This document shows positions 18,048-27,355 of a DNA stretch of 64,000 nt, piece after piece. The notes under the pieces are model-generated. The model was not told where the DNA came from. It was given only the letters and a program-made list of their open reading frames with translations, and did not search any database. Within the stretch, counting starts at the first letter, position 1. Each line of letters opens with the position of its first letter. Source of the DNA: G965237725 sp965237725 (GTDB lineage: Bacteria > Pseudomonadota > Gammaproteobacteria > Arenicellales > Poriferihabitantaceae); contig OZ250151.1 in assembly GCA_965237725.1 (NCBI GenBank), forward strand, positions 3,100,001 to 3,164,000, read 5' to 3'. The position numbers and the translations under genes were made by a program.

Positions 18048-19208
18048 ATGCCAAAAATTCTTATAAATGAAAAACCTAGAACATTGTCTATTGAATGGTC
18101 GGACAACAATTCGAGTTCGTTTAACTATGTCTGGTTACGTCATAGCGCCAGGTGCTCATCTGGCATGCCCAATGACACTTCAATAAAAATTGATTTATTG
18201 CCCGATGATCCATCGAGTCTAAGTATTGGAGATTTTCAACTAGTAGATAACAAACTGACCATCAACTGGAATGACAATATTCAAACGTACCATGATCTTG
18301 AAATACTTAAGCAATCAGACTATGGAAAGCGAGCGAGGCGCGCCAGGAAAACCAGGCCTCTACACTGGGTTGCTGATGATGCTGCGAATCTCCCGGCTTT
18401 TGATTTTTCAGAAATAGATTCTCAATCCGCGATTTTAAAGATTCAAATTGCAGTTAGAGACTACGGTATAGCTAGACTAAAAAACGTCCCGGTCATTCCC
18501 GGCACCATTGCAAAAATTGCGGAAAATTTTGGTCCCATACATGTAAATAATTATGGCGGGGTATTTGATGTCAAAACAGAATCCAATGTCACCCTGGGTT
18601 CGAACACGGGATCCTATCTTGGGCCTCACACCGATGAAAGTTATCGACATGCGCCGCCCGGGATTTCCCTGTTCCATTGCTTGGTGGCTTCCAATTCCGG
18701 CGGGGAGTCAATTCTTGTTGATGGTTTCAAAGCGGCGGAATTATTGAAGAATGAAGACCCGGAGTCGTTTAATGTTTTAAGCCGCGTGCCAGTATTTTTT
18801 CAGCGCAAGGCGCTTCCTGAAGAAGATATGCAGGCTCATGGCCGAATCATAGCGGTTGATATTGATGGCGAGGTTGAGGGGATACGTTTTACTGATCGCA
18901 CTATTCCGACTCAGGACTTGCCGGAAAAGTTTGTAGAGCCGGTTTATAAAGCAATCAAAGGATTTTGGAAAATTGTGAATTCTGAGCAATTAAAATATCA
19001 ATTTCTCATGTCGCCTGGGGATCTGAATGTTTTTGACAACCACCGAATTCTCCATGGACGCACTGAATTTGATCCTGGAAAAGGCATACGCCACCTCCAG
19101 CAGTGTTCGGTAAATCGGGATGAATTTCACAACACATTGCGGACCCGTGCTGCCGTCCTCGACGACCCGGCCAGTAGCTTAATCATGACAGGAGGCGCAT
19201 TGGGGTAG
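18048..19208 (+). CDS. Gamma-butyrobetaine hydroxylase-like 2-oxoglutarate dioxygenase
   Basis: 386 aa from the ATG at 18048 (a TTG at 18015 would add eleven residues). The N-terminal domain matches the BBOX/TMLH accessory domain (VWLRHSARCSSGMP), but only one Cys remains where the family usually has a zinc-binding Cys cluster. The catalytic domain is complete: the GPHTDESYRHAPPG segment holds the H-x-D pair, a distal His lies in FDNHRILHGRTEF, and an Arg follows in GIRHLQQC. The family hydroxylates gamma-butyrobetaine or trimethyllysine for carnitine synthesis. A trimethylammonium or related substrate is plausible but unproven. Confidence 0.85.
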   Translation: MPKILINEKPRTLSIEWSDNNSSSFNYVWLRHSARCSSGMPNDTSIKIDLLPDDPSSLSIGDFQLVDNKLTINWNDNIQTYHDLEILKQSDYGKRARRARKTRPLHWVADDAANLPAFDFSEIDSQSAILKIQIAVRDYGIARLKNVPVIPGTIAKIAENFGPIHVNNYGGVFDVKTESNVTLGSNTGSYLGPHTDESYRHAPPGISLFHCLVASNSGGESILVDGFKAAELLKNEDPESFNVLSRVPVFFQRKALPEEDMQAHGRIIAVDIDGEVEGIRFTDRTIPTQDLPEKFVEPVYKAIKGFWKIVNSEQLKYQFLMSPGDLNVFDNHRILHGRTEFDPGKGIRHLQQCSVNRDEFHNTLRTRAAVLDDPASSLIMTGGALG

Positions 19209-20177
19209 TTATGGCTGTCTTGGCATACGCCCTTTGAGCAAAGGTTTGATTTTTGAGCGGTTTTCGAAATACACAATCAGCAGACCGCTGGCAATAATAA
19301 GTGCACTGCCAAAAAATGATATCAGGTCGGGCCAGTCACCCCAGAATAAATAACCAATCACCAGGGCAAAGGGCAGGGAAGTGTATTCGAATGGTGCAAC
19401 CACCGAAGCCTGGGCGATGCGATAGGCCTGGGACATGAGATATCCGCCAAAGGCAACGATGGATCCACATAATCCCAAAAGTAGAAAATCATCATTGGTC
19501 GGCCAGATCCATGCGCGAAGCAGGAAATCGAATGTTTCGTTTTCGTGATTGTTGTATTCACCACTGCCGAATATTAAACCCATGGCAGAACCAATCAAAA
19601 GAAACGAAATCTGGATATAAAATGTCAGAGTACCGGCCTTGTCCTGCATTCCCAGCTTGCGTGTGATCATTTGCATAATCGCATAAGTCAGGGCAGCCAT
19701 GATGGGCAACAAGCTTGTGAGTACAAATAATTCGGTTCCTGGCCTGAGCATAATTACCACGCCTATAAGCCCGATAAAAATAGCTAGCCAGCTCGACATG
19801 CTTACATTTTCCCCGAGGACAGGTTTGGCCAGCAGGCAGATAAACATCGGAGAAACAAAAAATAATGCTACAGTCTCCGCCAGCGGCATAGTGGCAAGAC
19901 CGAGAAAGAAAAACATGTTGGCGCAAACCAGAAGGGTGCCACGGAGTAAATGCAGGGCCGGCCGACGGGTTTTCAGATTAACCAGTCCACCTTCAAATTG
20001 TACAATGATCAAAACCACAATCATTGCGAAGCAGGCTCTGATCAGCATAATTTCATGGAGTGCGTATTTTGGGCTGAGCCATTTGATTATGGAATCACTT
20101 ATGGTCAGAAACGTCACCGCACCCATCAAACAGAGGATGCCTCGTGTATTGCTGGTTAATGCATTAAAATTTTTCAT
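19209..20177 (-). CDS. EamA/DMT-superfamily transporter
   Basis: 322 aa from the ATG at 20175-20177. Ten predicted membrane segments form two EamA repeats, as in RhaT/YdcZ-type drug/metabolite exporters (TFLTISDSIIKWLSPKYALHE in TM1, EYTSLPFALVIGYLFWGDWP in the second repeat). Its ATG overlaps the stop of the short upstream ORF as TAATG, so translation is probably coupled to that ORF. It converges on the BBOX-like gene with no gap. Substrate unknown. Confidence 0.88.
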   Translation of the reverse strand: MKNFNALTSNTRGILCLMGAVTFLTISDSIIKWLSPKYALHEIMLIRACFAMIVVLIIVQFEGGLVNLKTRRPALHLLRGTLLVCANMFFFLGLATMPLAETVALFFVSPMFICLLAKPVLGENVSMSSWLAIFIGLIGVVIMLRPGTELFVLTSLLPIMAALTYAIMQMITRKLGMQDKAGTLTFYIQISFLLIGSAMGLIFGSGEYNNHENETFDFLLRAWIWPTNDDFLLLGLCGSIVAFGGYLMSQAYRIAQASVVAPFEYTSLPFALVIGYLFWGDWPDLISFFGSALIIASGLLIVYFENRSKIKPLLKGRMPRQP

Positions 20178-20362
20178 TAGATCGATTGTGCACCACAATC
20201 GAGAGTGCGAAATTCATCACGCAGCGCATAACGTTCCGGGATAAATCCGGTGCCAATCATATCCATGCCAGCGGCTGCCGGGTCCTCGGAGGGTATTTGA
20301 ACATAGGAAAATTGACGTTTACCTTTTCCATCAAGCAGTTCGCGAACGGTTAAACCAGCCAT
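20177..20362 (-). pseudogene. 61-aa N-terminal fragment resembling PanB-type hydroxymethyltransferase
   Basis: The opening (LTVRELLDGKGKRQFSYVQI, then AAAGMDMIGTGF) resembles the first ~45 residues of 3-methyl-2-oxobutanoate hydroxymethyltransferase-like TIM barrels (family recognition from memory). The frame then ends at residue 61 instead of ~260. The stop TAA overlaps the ATG of the DMT transporter (TAATG). It may be a decayed panB-like gene, or a retained short leader that now couples translation to the transporter. Nothing resembling the missing C-terminal part is seen downstream. Confidence 0.5.
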
Positions 20363-20579
20363 GTCAATTTATCAGATTATTTTTGCCGGTATTGTGCCGG
20401 AAAATCAGGATTAGAACCAATCAATATTCCATTTCCCGATAGTCGTCAAAATTGAATCACTGCATTATTAAAGGTTATTATTGTATATACAGCCCCGATG
20501 CGTTTAATCTCCAATGATCGAATCTCTCGATTGAATCAAATTTTGTTTCCGAGTTAGTTTTAGAGCGAACAAGTTAAAT

Positions 20580-22151
20580 ATGAGTGACACCCAGGTCAAT
20601 GAAGAAACCAATGTAACCGTTAGCAGCTGGCCAACGGCTATATGCGCGACCCTTGGAACATGGGTTTATTCATTCACCTGGAATACCGTCAGTGTCGCTC
20701 TGCCGCAAATGAAGGGCAGTTTCTCTGCGACCAATGATCAGATTGCCTGGGTGATGATTTCATTTATTGTCGGTAGCGCAGGAATGACCGCCAGCATTGG
20801 CTGGTTGAGTTCGCGCTTCGGTCGAAAACAGGTATTTTTATTTGCCATTGGGGGATTCACTTTATCGTTATTGGGTTGTGCCACAGCAACTACTCTGGAG
20901 CAGGAAGTATTATGGCGATTCTTTCAAGGTATTACCGGGGCGCCGTTAATTGCGTTAGGGCAGATCATTACGGTAAATGCATTTCCGGCAAATCGTTATA
21001 CCATGGCGACTTCGTTTTGGGCTCTGGGTTTTGTTTCGGGTAATTTTATTGCACCGGCGGTGGGCGGGTATCTGATCGATGCCTACAGCTGGCCATGGAT
21101 TTTCTACGTCAATGTGCCGGTGTGTATCGGAATTTTGATTGCGGGTGTTTTCCTGGTACCAAAAACCCCAAAAAGCGAGCAAAAAATGGACTGGTTTGGC
21201 TTTTTGACACTGGTCGTTGGAATTAGCATATTGCAGTATATGTTGGCTCGGGGTGAGCGCCTCGACTGGTTTGACTCAAGTGAAATTGTAATTACCGCAA
21301 TTGCCTCACTACTCCTGCTTTACCTGTTTATTGTTCACACCATTACCGGGAAGAATACATTTATTGATCGCGGGCTATTCAAAAATTTTAATTTTAGCCT
21401 TGGGCAGGTTGTCATTTTTATTGTCGGCGGCGCAATTTATATGCCGTTATTGTTGCTGCCACTCATGTTGACCCAGATCGGTGGATACCCGCCTCTGGAA
21501 GTGGGGCAATTGCTGTTTTCCCGTGGGGCGGGGTCGGTGCTCAGTTTATTAATCCTGACCCAGTTTAAAGATCGCTTCGATCCGCGTCCACTGATCTTGT
21601 TTGGATTGTTTTGCAATATTTTACCCGCATGGGAAATGGCCCACTGGTCCACTGAAATTCGACCATTCGATGTGCGCTGGACAAACTTTTTATCCGGGGT
21701 CGGCACAAGTTGCATTTGGGCACCGCTCAATCGAATGGTTTTGTCCAAGCTCAAGGGCAAGTTGCAAGATCAAGGGTTTGCCATGTTTTATCTGAATTTT
21801 GATATCGGTTATGCCATTGGTACTTCGGCAATCATCGGCATACATGCAAAATATGCCCAGATTAACCACGCCCTGTTATCTGCGAATATCATTCCGTTTA
21901 ACGAGGTATTGCGATATCCATCTTTCACCAGACAATGGTCTATTGACGAGTTGGATGGGCTCATGGCGGTTCAGTCTGAAGTTGCGCGCCAGGCGGGGAT
22001 GATTGCCTACAATAACAGTTTTATGATCTGTGCATTGTGCATGATAGCCATGATTCCTGTTGTATTTTTGTTTCACAATAACTGGAGCAAAAGTGAACAT
22101 GAGCAGAGTCCGGATTCAGATGAAGAAATGGAATCAATAAAATTGATTTAG
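20580..22151 (+). CDS. DHA2-family (EmrB/QacA-like) MFS transporter
   Basis: 523 aa with about 14 membrane segments. The conserved MFS loop 2-3 motif is present as GWLSSRFGRKQVF. Motif C-like (WALGFVSGNFIAPAVGGYLID) in TM5 marks an antiporter, consistent with proton-driven drug export. No EmrA adaptor gene is adjacent. The C-terminal tail is acidic (SEHEQSPDSDEEMES). A 217-bp gap upstream separates it from the divergent PanB-like/DMT pair and must hold both promoters; I see no strong box there. Confidence 0.9.
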   Translation: MSDTQVNEETNVTVSSWPTAICATLGTWVYSFTWNTVSVALPQMKGSFSATNDQIAWVMISFIVGSAGMTASIGWLSSRFGRKQVFLFAIGGFTLSLLGCATATTLEQEVLWRFFQGITGAPLIALGQIITVNAFPANRYTMATSFWALGFVSGNFIAPAVGGYLIDAYSWPWIFYVNVPVCIGILIAGVFLVPKTPKSEQKMDWFGFLTLVVGISILQYMLARGERLDWFDSSEIVITAIASLLLLYLFIVHTITGKNTFIDRGLFKNFNFSLGQVVIFIVGGAIYMPLLLLPLMLTQIGGYPPLEVGQLLFSRGAGSVLSLLILTQFKDRFDPRPLILFGLFCNILPAWEMAHWSTEIRPFDVRWTNFLSGVGTSCIWAPLNRMVLSKLKGKLQDQGFAMFYLNFDIGYAIGTSAIIGIHAKYAQINHALLSANIIPFNEVLRYPSFTRQWSIDELDGLMAVQSEVARQAGMIAYNNSFMICALCMIAMIPVVFLFHNNWSKSEHEQSPDSDEEMESIKLI

Positions 22152-22188
22152 GTTCAACCACAAAAGCCTGGCTGTGTTTGATAAAAGC

Positions 22189-22233
22189 GGCATTTCATAA
22201 AACGGCGTTTCATAAAACGGCATTTCATAAAAA
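22189..22233 (+). repeat. Three tandem copies of a 15-bp unit
   Basis: The unit CGGCATTTCATAAAA occurs at 22189-22203, 22204-22218 (one A-to-G change) and 22219-22233, ending at the A-run beside the terminator hairpin. It lies in the convergent gap between the MFS and BCCT genes. It is probably a slippage product with no coding role. Confidence 0.85.
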
Positions 22234-22236
22234 AAG

Positions 22237-22260
22237 GGCACCAGTTTGACCTGGTGCCCA
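22237..22260 (-). terminator. Rho-independent terminator of the BCCT gene
   Basis: A 9-bp stem GGGCACCAG / CTGGTGCCC with a 6-base loop is followed, reading the minus strand, by a run of seven T (the A-run at 22230-22236 on the plus strand). It lies 76 bp after the BCCT stop. In the plus direction there is no T-tract, so it would end the MFS transcript less efficiently. Confidence 0.8.
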
Positions 22261-22335
22261 GTGTTAATTGCTCTGTAATATTTTGAACTAAATATTGAGA
22301 GCTATTCTACAAGTTTTATAGATATCGAGGGTTAC

Positions 22336-24141
22336 TTACTGTTTGGCCCGTTGATCGTCACGAATTAAAGCTTTGACCAATGAAATTCCCATTAAGATCA
22401 TCATGAACGAAAACGGAATCGCGCCCACAATCATCGCCGCCTGAATTGCACCTAAACCACCGGCAAGCAACAATGCTGCTATTACCGCAGTGAGGATCAA
22501 ACCCCAGATGATGATGTGGCCATTTCCAGCGACGTTGCTGGAACCTCGAGTTTCACCACCGGCATTGATTGTATTTACAACCAGCACCGCGGAGTCAGCT
22601 GAAGTCACCAGATAAGTCAATAGCAGAATAACAATCAGTATCGACATGATGGTTGCACCACCACTGGATAACATAACATTAATGACCTCATAAAGCTGAG
22701 CGGTCAGGCTTTGGGCATATATTTGACCCCCCGCAACACCGCTTAACTCAAGATCAATTGCTGTTCCGCCCAATAACGTGAACCAGAGGAAACACATTAG
22801 CGATGGAGCAAACATTGCGCCCAATACAAATTCGCGAATGGTGCGATTTCTGGATATACGTGCCAGGAAGATACCTACGAAAGGTGCAAATGCGATCCAC
22901 CATGCCCAATAGAATATCGACCACCAACCTTGCCATTCTCCAGGACTTCCTGGACCTTCAGCAGGGAACACAGTAAATGTCAGTGCAGGCAGATGAATAA
23001 TGTAGCTGAATATGCCTTTGCCAAGAATTTCAAGGGCAAACATGGTTGCGCCAAAAATGGCGAAGAAAGCCAGTAATCCGAACGACAATACCATGTTGAT
23101 GTTACTCAACCATTTAATGCCTTTTCCGACCCCTGATAATGCTGACGCCGTAGAACACAGCATAACAACGCCAAGGGCAACCAGTAATGCTGCCGTTGTG
23201 GGTTCACCGTCGGTCACAAGCCAGGCCGCACCCGTAATGTTATACAACCCCGATGCAAAAGAGGTTAGACCAAGTCCAATGGTTTGGGATATGCCGAGGA
23301 TGGTCGCAACCACAGCAGTAATATCGACGATGTGGCCGATGGGGCCTTCAAGGTTTTTGCCGAAAAGTGGCGTCAAAGTTGAACGAATGGTCAGTGGCAA
23401 ACCTCTGCGATAGGATACATATCCAAGAGAGATACCCACCAATGCGTAACACGCCCATGCACCAACACCCCAGTGTAAGAAGGAGTATTTGTAAACGGAC
23501 TCAATCGCCGATTCTGTCTTTGGGATCACAAGACCATCGATAGCGCTAATAGTACCTGCGGTGACGGCAGTATTATACTCAGCCCATATATCAGCACCTT
23601 CTGCAAACACTATACCTGCACCTATCTCAAGCTGACCTCCTTGTAGAAGACTTAAGAGATCAGCACCCTCTGGTAACAGTACACCGGCACCTATAAGCGC
23701 TTCTTTGGCAGCAATCGCGCTCATTCGAATATCAGGATTGTCTGCAATGTGCCACATTGGCTCACCAGTCGCATAACCCAACATGCCTATACCAATTCCA
23801 GCGCCAAACATCATCGAAAACCATGAGAAGTTTGAAAACTCGGGCTTGCCGTCAGGTTGACCCAATTTGGTCTTGCCCCATCTGGGATGTATTGCGATCA
23901 CCAGGCAGACAATAACAAAAAATCCGACTGCATATGTGTAGTAATAATTTAGGTTTGCGAAAGACCAGCTTTTCATGTCGCCCAGCACCTTTCCCGCTTG
24001 ATCCGGGAATATTGCAGCCCACAGTACTATCAGCGCTATAAGCACCTTGGATACAATAGCAACTTTGTTGTTAAACCCTCGATAAAATCCCGTCTCGGCG
24101 AGACCAATATCAAGTTCTGTTAATGGGGGTTGTATAGCCAT
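22336..24141 (-). CDS. BCCT-family betaine/carnitine/choline (or DMSP) transporter
   Basis: 601 aa with 12 membrane segments. The BCCT signature is clear (FYWAWWIAFAPFVGIFLARIS, and GEPMWH at the start of the long loop). The family uses sodium or proton gradients to import trimethylammonium compounds, and some members carry DMSP. The periplasmic-side stretch between GEPMWHIADN and FLHWG is about 85 residues, rich in Ala/Gly/Glu, and longer than I expect for BetP/OpuD-type members. It stands alone, ends at the terminator at 22237-22260, and fits supply of substrate to the demethylases and DddP-like enzyme at 1-4.8 kb. Confidence 0.92.
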   Translation of the reverse strand: MAIQPPLTELDIGLAETGFYRGFNNKVAIVSKVLIALIVLWAAIFPDQAGKVLGDMKSWSFANLNYYYTYAVGFFVIVCLVIAIHPRWGKTKLGQPDGKPEFSNFSWFSMMFGAGIGIGMLGYATGEPMWHIADNPDIRMSAIAAKEALIGAGVLLPEGADLLSLLQGGQLEIGAGIVFAEGADIWAEYNTAVTAGTISAIDGLVIPKTESAIESVYKYSFLHWGVGAWACYALVGISLGYVSYRRGLPLTIRSTLTPLFGKNLEGPIGHIVDITAVVATILGISQTIGLGLTSFASGLYNITGAAWLVTDGEPTTAALLVALGVVMLCSTASALSGVGKGIKWLSNINMVLSFGLLAFFAIFGATMFALEILGKGIFSYIIHLPALTFTVFPAEGPGSPGEWQGWWSIFYWAWWIAFAPFVGIFLARISRNRTIREFVLGAMFAPSLMCFLWFTLLGGTAIDLELSGVAGGQIYAQSLTAQLYEVINVMLSSGGATIMSILIVILLLTYLVTSADSAVLVVNTINAGGETRGSSNVAGNGHIIIWGLILTAVIAALLLAGGLGAIQAAMIVGAIPFSFMMILMGISLVKALIRDDQRAKQ

Positions 24142-24437
24142 AATTTAATTTTGGTGTTTAGTAATTGGTTTTAAGAAATTGTGAAAATGAAAATTATTAT
24201 TGGAAATCTATATTGAAGGTTTTTTGTATTGTTGACTATACCCTGTCCAACAACAATCTGTCAGATAAGGTAATGCGGATTTAATACTAAAGGACCTTTT
24301 CTGGACCAAATGTCTCGAAAACGTCACATTATTCCACTATAAATCCGTTAATTAAGGTAATCGTTAATAAATTGCGAACCAAATTGAGGTAGGCAAAGCC
24401 GATTTTGAGATTGCAGCGGAGCGGTGCCTGGGGGCCA

Positions 24438-25760
24438 TTATTTTGGCTCACGGTTGGCGCTTTGATCTTTCCAGCGATAATAAAAAATCGAGGGTGCCAG
24501 AAACCATGGTTTTTTGCGGTAATAGAATCGCCCATCAAATGGCAGACCATCCAGACTGGTTAGCCCTTCCGGGTCTCCCACAACCTGCTGGCCAATACGA
24601 GTGCCAAAATAGCTGGCCAGGGAAACCCCTGACCCGCAGTATCCCATGCTGTAATAAATGCCATTAAATTGACCGATGTGGGGCATCTCATCAAAGGTAT
24701 AACCGACGAATCCCATCCAGGAATGGCTGACTTTTACATTACCCAATTCTGGAAATAACTGGGTCAGTTGCTGGTGTAATCGAGGCGCACTGATTCGGGG
24801 GTCGGTTTCATTTAACGACACCCTACCACCAAAAAGAATGCGTCGTCTTTCAGTACACGTACGATAGTACACCACCAGCTTCCGGGTGTCGGACATCACC
24901 CGGTCATTGGGTATGAGGCGTTTAATTTGATCTTCGGGTAGCGGCTCGGTGGCGATGATATAGGAACCGATTGGAATAATACGCCGTTGTTGCCAGGGCG
25001 TGGCGCTGCCGGTGTAGCCACTTGTTGCGACGATAACGTCTTTAGCGCGAATAGTACCCCTGGATGTTGTAACCTCAAATCCGCTGCCGCGTTTATCGAT
25101 ATCTCCAACCTTACAATGACATATTATTTGCACGCCTTTTTTCTGGGCAAGATCAAACAGACCCTGATGATATTTCGCAGGATCCAGTGATGCATGGTGG
25201 GGATAGACAATCCCGCCATGATAAAAATCAGATCCAATTTCATTGAACTGGTCTTGGGGCTCGATGATTCTTGCATCGAATCCCAATTGATCGGGAATGG
25301 TAGAAACTTTTTCCCGTAATTCTGCCATGTCTTTTTCAGTATGAGCGCCGTGGAATCGGCCCACCCGACTAAAATTACAGCTGATGTTATTCTGCTCGAT
25401 AAACGATGCGATCCAGGATAATGCGTTGTTGCCTTCCTGCAAAATATTCATCGCCGCATCCGCACCAAATCTTCTAGCGAGCAATTCGAAGCTGGGTTTA
25501 ATGCTGGTGCTGACCTGGCCGCCGTTTCGTGAACTGCAACCCCAACCCGCATCTTCGGCGTCAACTACCACCGTGTGTCGCCCGCCGTGAGCAGTCTGAA
25601 TTCCTGCAGACAGACCGGTATAACCCGAGCCGATGATAACGACGTCTGCGTCTGCGGGTAGCTGGTTCGCTCCGGTTTTGGGGCGCGGCGTATTCTCCCA
25701 CCAGAAAGGTTCGGGCTTAAAATCTTCGCTAAAAATCGAATCGTTTATTTTTTGCCCCAT
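24438..25760 (-). CDS. FAD-dependent amine/amino-acid oxidoreductase (DAO/PuuB-like)
   Basis: 440 aa. The N-terminal part has the FAD-binding Rossmann motif VVIIGSGYTGLSAG and the typical SSRNGGQVS loop of the DAO family (gamma-glutamylputrescine oxidase PuuB, OrdL, DadA). The C-terminal MGYCGSGVSLASYFGTRIG segment is the second FAD contact. It oxidises C-N bonds of amines or amino acids to imines. It lies 25 bp after the enolase-superfamily gene in the same direction, so the two are probably cotranscribed. Confidence 0.9.
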   Translation of the reverse strand: MGQKINDSIFSEDFKPEPFWWENTPRPKTGANQLPADADVVIIGSGYTGLSAGIQTAHGGRHTVVVDAEDAGWGCSSRNGGQVSTSIKPSFELLARRFGADAAMNILQEGNNALSWIASFIEQNNISCNFSRVGRFHGAHTEKDMAELREKVSTIPDQLGFDARIIEPQDQFNEIGSDFYHGGIVYPHHASLDPAKYHQGLFDLAQKKGVQIICHCKVGDIDKRGSGFEVTTSRGTIRAKDVIVATSGYTGSATPWQQRRIIPIGSYIIATEPLPEDQIKRLIPNDRVMSDTRKLVVYYRTCTERRRILFGGRVSLNETDPRISAPRLHQQLTQLFPELGNVKVSHSWMGFVGYTFDEMPHIGQFNGIYYSMGYCGSGVSLASYFGTRIGQQVVGDPEGLTSLDGLPFDGRFYYRKKPWFLAPSIFYYRWKDQSANREPK

Positions 25761-25785
25761 GAATATAGACCGATGAAATTCATTT

Positions 25786-26883
25786 TTACTGGCTTTTCTG
25801 ATACTGCGACTTGACCAGCCAATCGGGATTTATTTCTACACCCCAGCCAGGTCCATCGGTGACGGTGGCACAGCCGTCGGTAATTGCAAACGGGTCTTCG
25901 ACAAACAAATCTTTTTGCCAGGGATAGTAGTCATAGCCTTCGATGGAAAATTCCAGATATTTCCCAGCATTGGGAATGGCGCGCAGGAAATGCATGGTAA
26001 ACAGGGTCACCATGGAAAGGTTTGCACAGTGAGGAGTGCAGGATATGCCATGATCTTCGGCCATTTTGGCAACTTTCAACCCACGAGTTAACCCGCCGAT
26101 ATAACATAGATCTGGTTGGGCAATATTGACCACATCGTCCTCGATAATTCTTTTCCAGGTGGGTAACTCACAATCCTGTTCGCCACCGGTCACGTCAATG
26201 TTCAGGGCCGCGGTGACCTGCCTGGTTTGTTCCAGTTCCCAATACGGGCAAGGTTCTTCAAAATGTGAAACTCCGTTGTCTTCAAAAAATTTTCCCATTT
26301 CAATGGCTTTTTCCGGGGAGTATCCGGAGTTGGCATCCACCAGTAAAGCAACGTCATCGTCCATTGCAGCATTCATTGATTTGACAATTTCTTCGCTTCG
26401 GCCCGGCCACTCATCAATATCGTGACCGCACTCTGAGGCGACCCTGAATTTAAAGGCATCGAAGCCAATCTGGTCTCGGAGTTTAGTCAATCGTTCAACT
26501 TCGTCTTTGGCGCTGATTTCTCGTTGCATGGAAGATCCGTATGCCCGAATGGTTCCAGGGGAACCACCAATCAGACTGCAAACCGGTTTTTGTTCCAGGC
26601 GCCCGCGCAGATCCCAAAGCGCGGTATCCAGACCGGCAAGGGCGCGGCGTAAATACGAGCCGGGGAATTTGTGTTCGAGCTCGGGAATGCGTTCCACCAG
26701 GGCATCAATATCCATTGCATCTTTGCCAATAGCGTGGGGCGCGATTTGCCGATGAACAACCAAAGCTGTAATGTCAGCATTGTAGGGCGATGCCTGGCCC
26801 CAACCAAAATCCCCGGTATCAGTGGTCACTTTGACCATGCCGACATCTTCGGTTGAGTAGGTTTCGATACTGGAAATTTTCAT
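25786..26883 (-). CDS. Enolase-superfamily enzyme, mandelate racemase subgroup
   Basis: 365 aa. Metal ligands are the Asp of LVDANSGYS, the Glu of FEEPCP and the Glu of GGEQD. The base on one face is the His of TPHC, paired with the Asp of QPD 27 residues earlier, the same spacing as D270/H297 of mandelate racemase. The opposite KxK motif reads FKFRV, Lys-x-Arg. This points to an acid-sugar dehydratase or an epimerase (for example of hydroxyproline betaine). With the FAD oxidase downstream and BCCT nearby, a betaine-type substrate is conceivable; I cannot decide. Confidence 0.88.
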   Translation of the reverse strand: MKISSIETYSTEDVGMVKVTTDTGDFGWGQASPYNADITALVVHRQIAPHAIGKDAMDIDALVERIPELEHKFPGSYLRRALAGLDTALWDLRGRLEQKPVCSLIGGSPGTIRAYGSSMQREISAKDEVERLTKLRDQIGFDAFKFRVASECGHDIDEWPGRSEEIVKSMNAAMDDDVALLVDANSGYSPEKAIEMGKFFEDNGVSHFEEPCPYWELEQTRQVTAALNIDVTGGEQDCELPTWKRIIEDDVVNIAQPDLCYIGGLTRGLKVAKMAEDHGISCTPHCANLSMVTLFTMHFLRAIPNAGKYLEFSIEGYDYYPWQKDLFVEDPFAITDGCATVTDGPGWGVEINPDWLVKSQYQKSQ

Positions 26884-26953
26884 TGTGATTTTCTAAAATT
26901 AAAGCGATTATAATCGGTGATACGTTTCCGTCTAGATCGAATGAAAAATTATT

Positions 26954-27322
26954 ATGAAATATGAAGCGTTGAATTTTGAACACAAACTTCAGTTGTTTGA
27001 GGAACAATGGCAACCAAAAGTCATTGCTGAAATGAACGACTATCAGTTTAAAGTAGTCAAAATTCAAGGTGATTTTGTCTGGCATAGCCATGCCGATACC
27101 GACGAAACTTTTATTGTCCTCGATGGCTTATTGCGCATCGATTTCAGAGACGGCTATGTTGAGTTGGATAGAGGAGAGATGTATGTCGTGCCTGCAGGTA
27201 TTGAACACAAACCCTATGCAGAAAATGAGGTGAATATGCTGTTAATCGAGCCCCGGGGCGTGTTGAATACCGGGGATGGGGTAGGCAGTGAAATCACCGC
27301 CGAAAACGACGTCTGGATTTAA
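26954..27322 (+). CDS. Small cupin protein
   Basis: 122 aa single-domain cupin. Cupin motif 1 is GDFVWHSHADTDETFIVLDG, with the two His and Glu of a metal site; motif 2 is VVPAGIEHKPYAENE, with the third His. It resembles the widespread 'mannose-6-phosphate isomerase-like' single cupins. Function open: metabolite binding or isomerisation. It diverges from the enolase gene across 70 bp, so their promoters are shared. Confidence 0.88.
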   Translation: MKYEALNFEHKLQLFEEQWQPKVIAEMNDYQFKVVKIQGDFVWHSHADTDETFIVLDGLLRIDFRDGYVELDRGEMYVVPAGIEHKPYAENEVNMLLIEPRGVLNTGDGVGSEITAENDVWI

Positions 27323-27355
27323 GCCCCAGCCTTAGTTATAAAGACGCTATACGAA

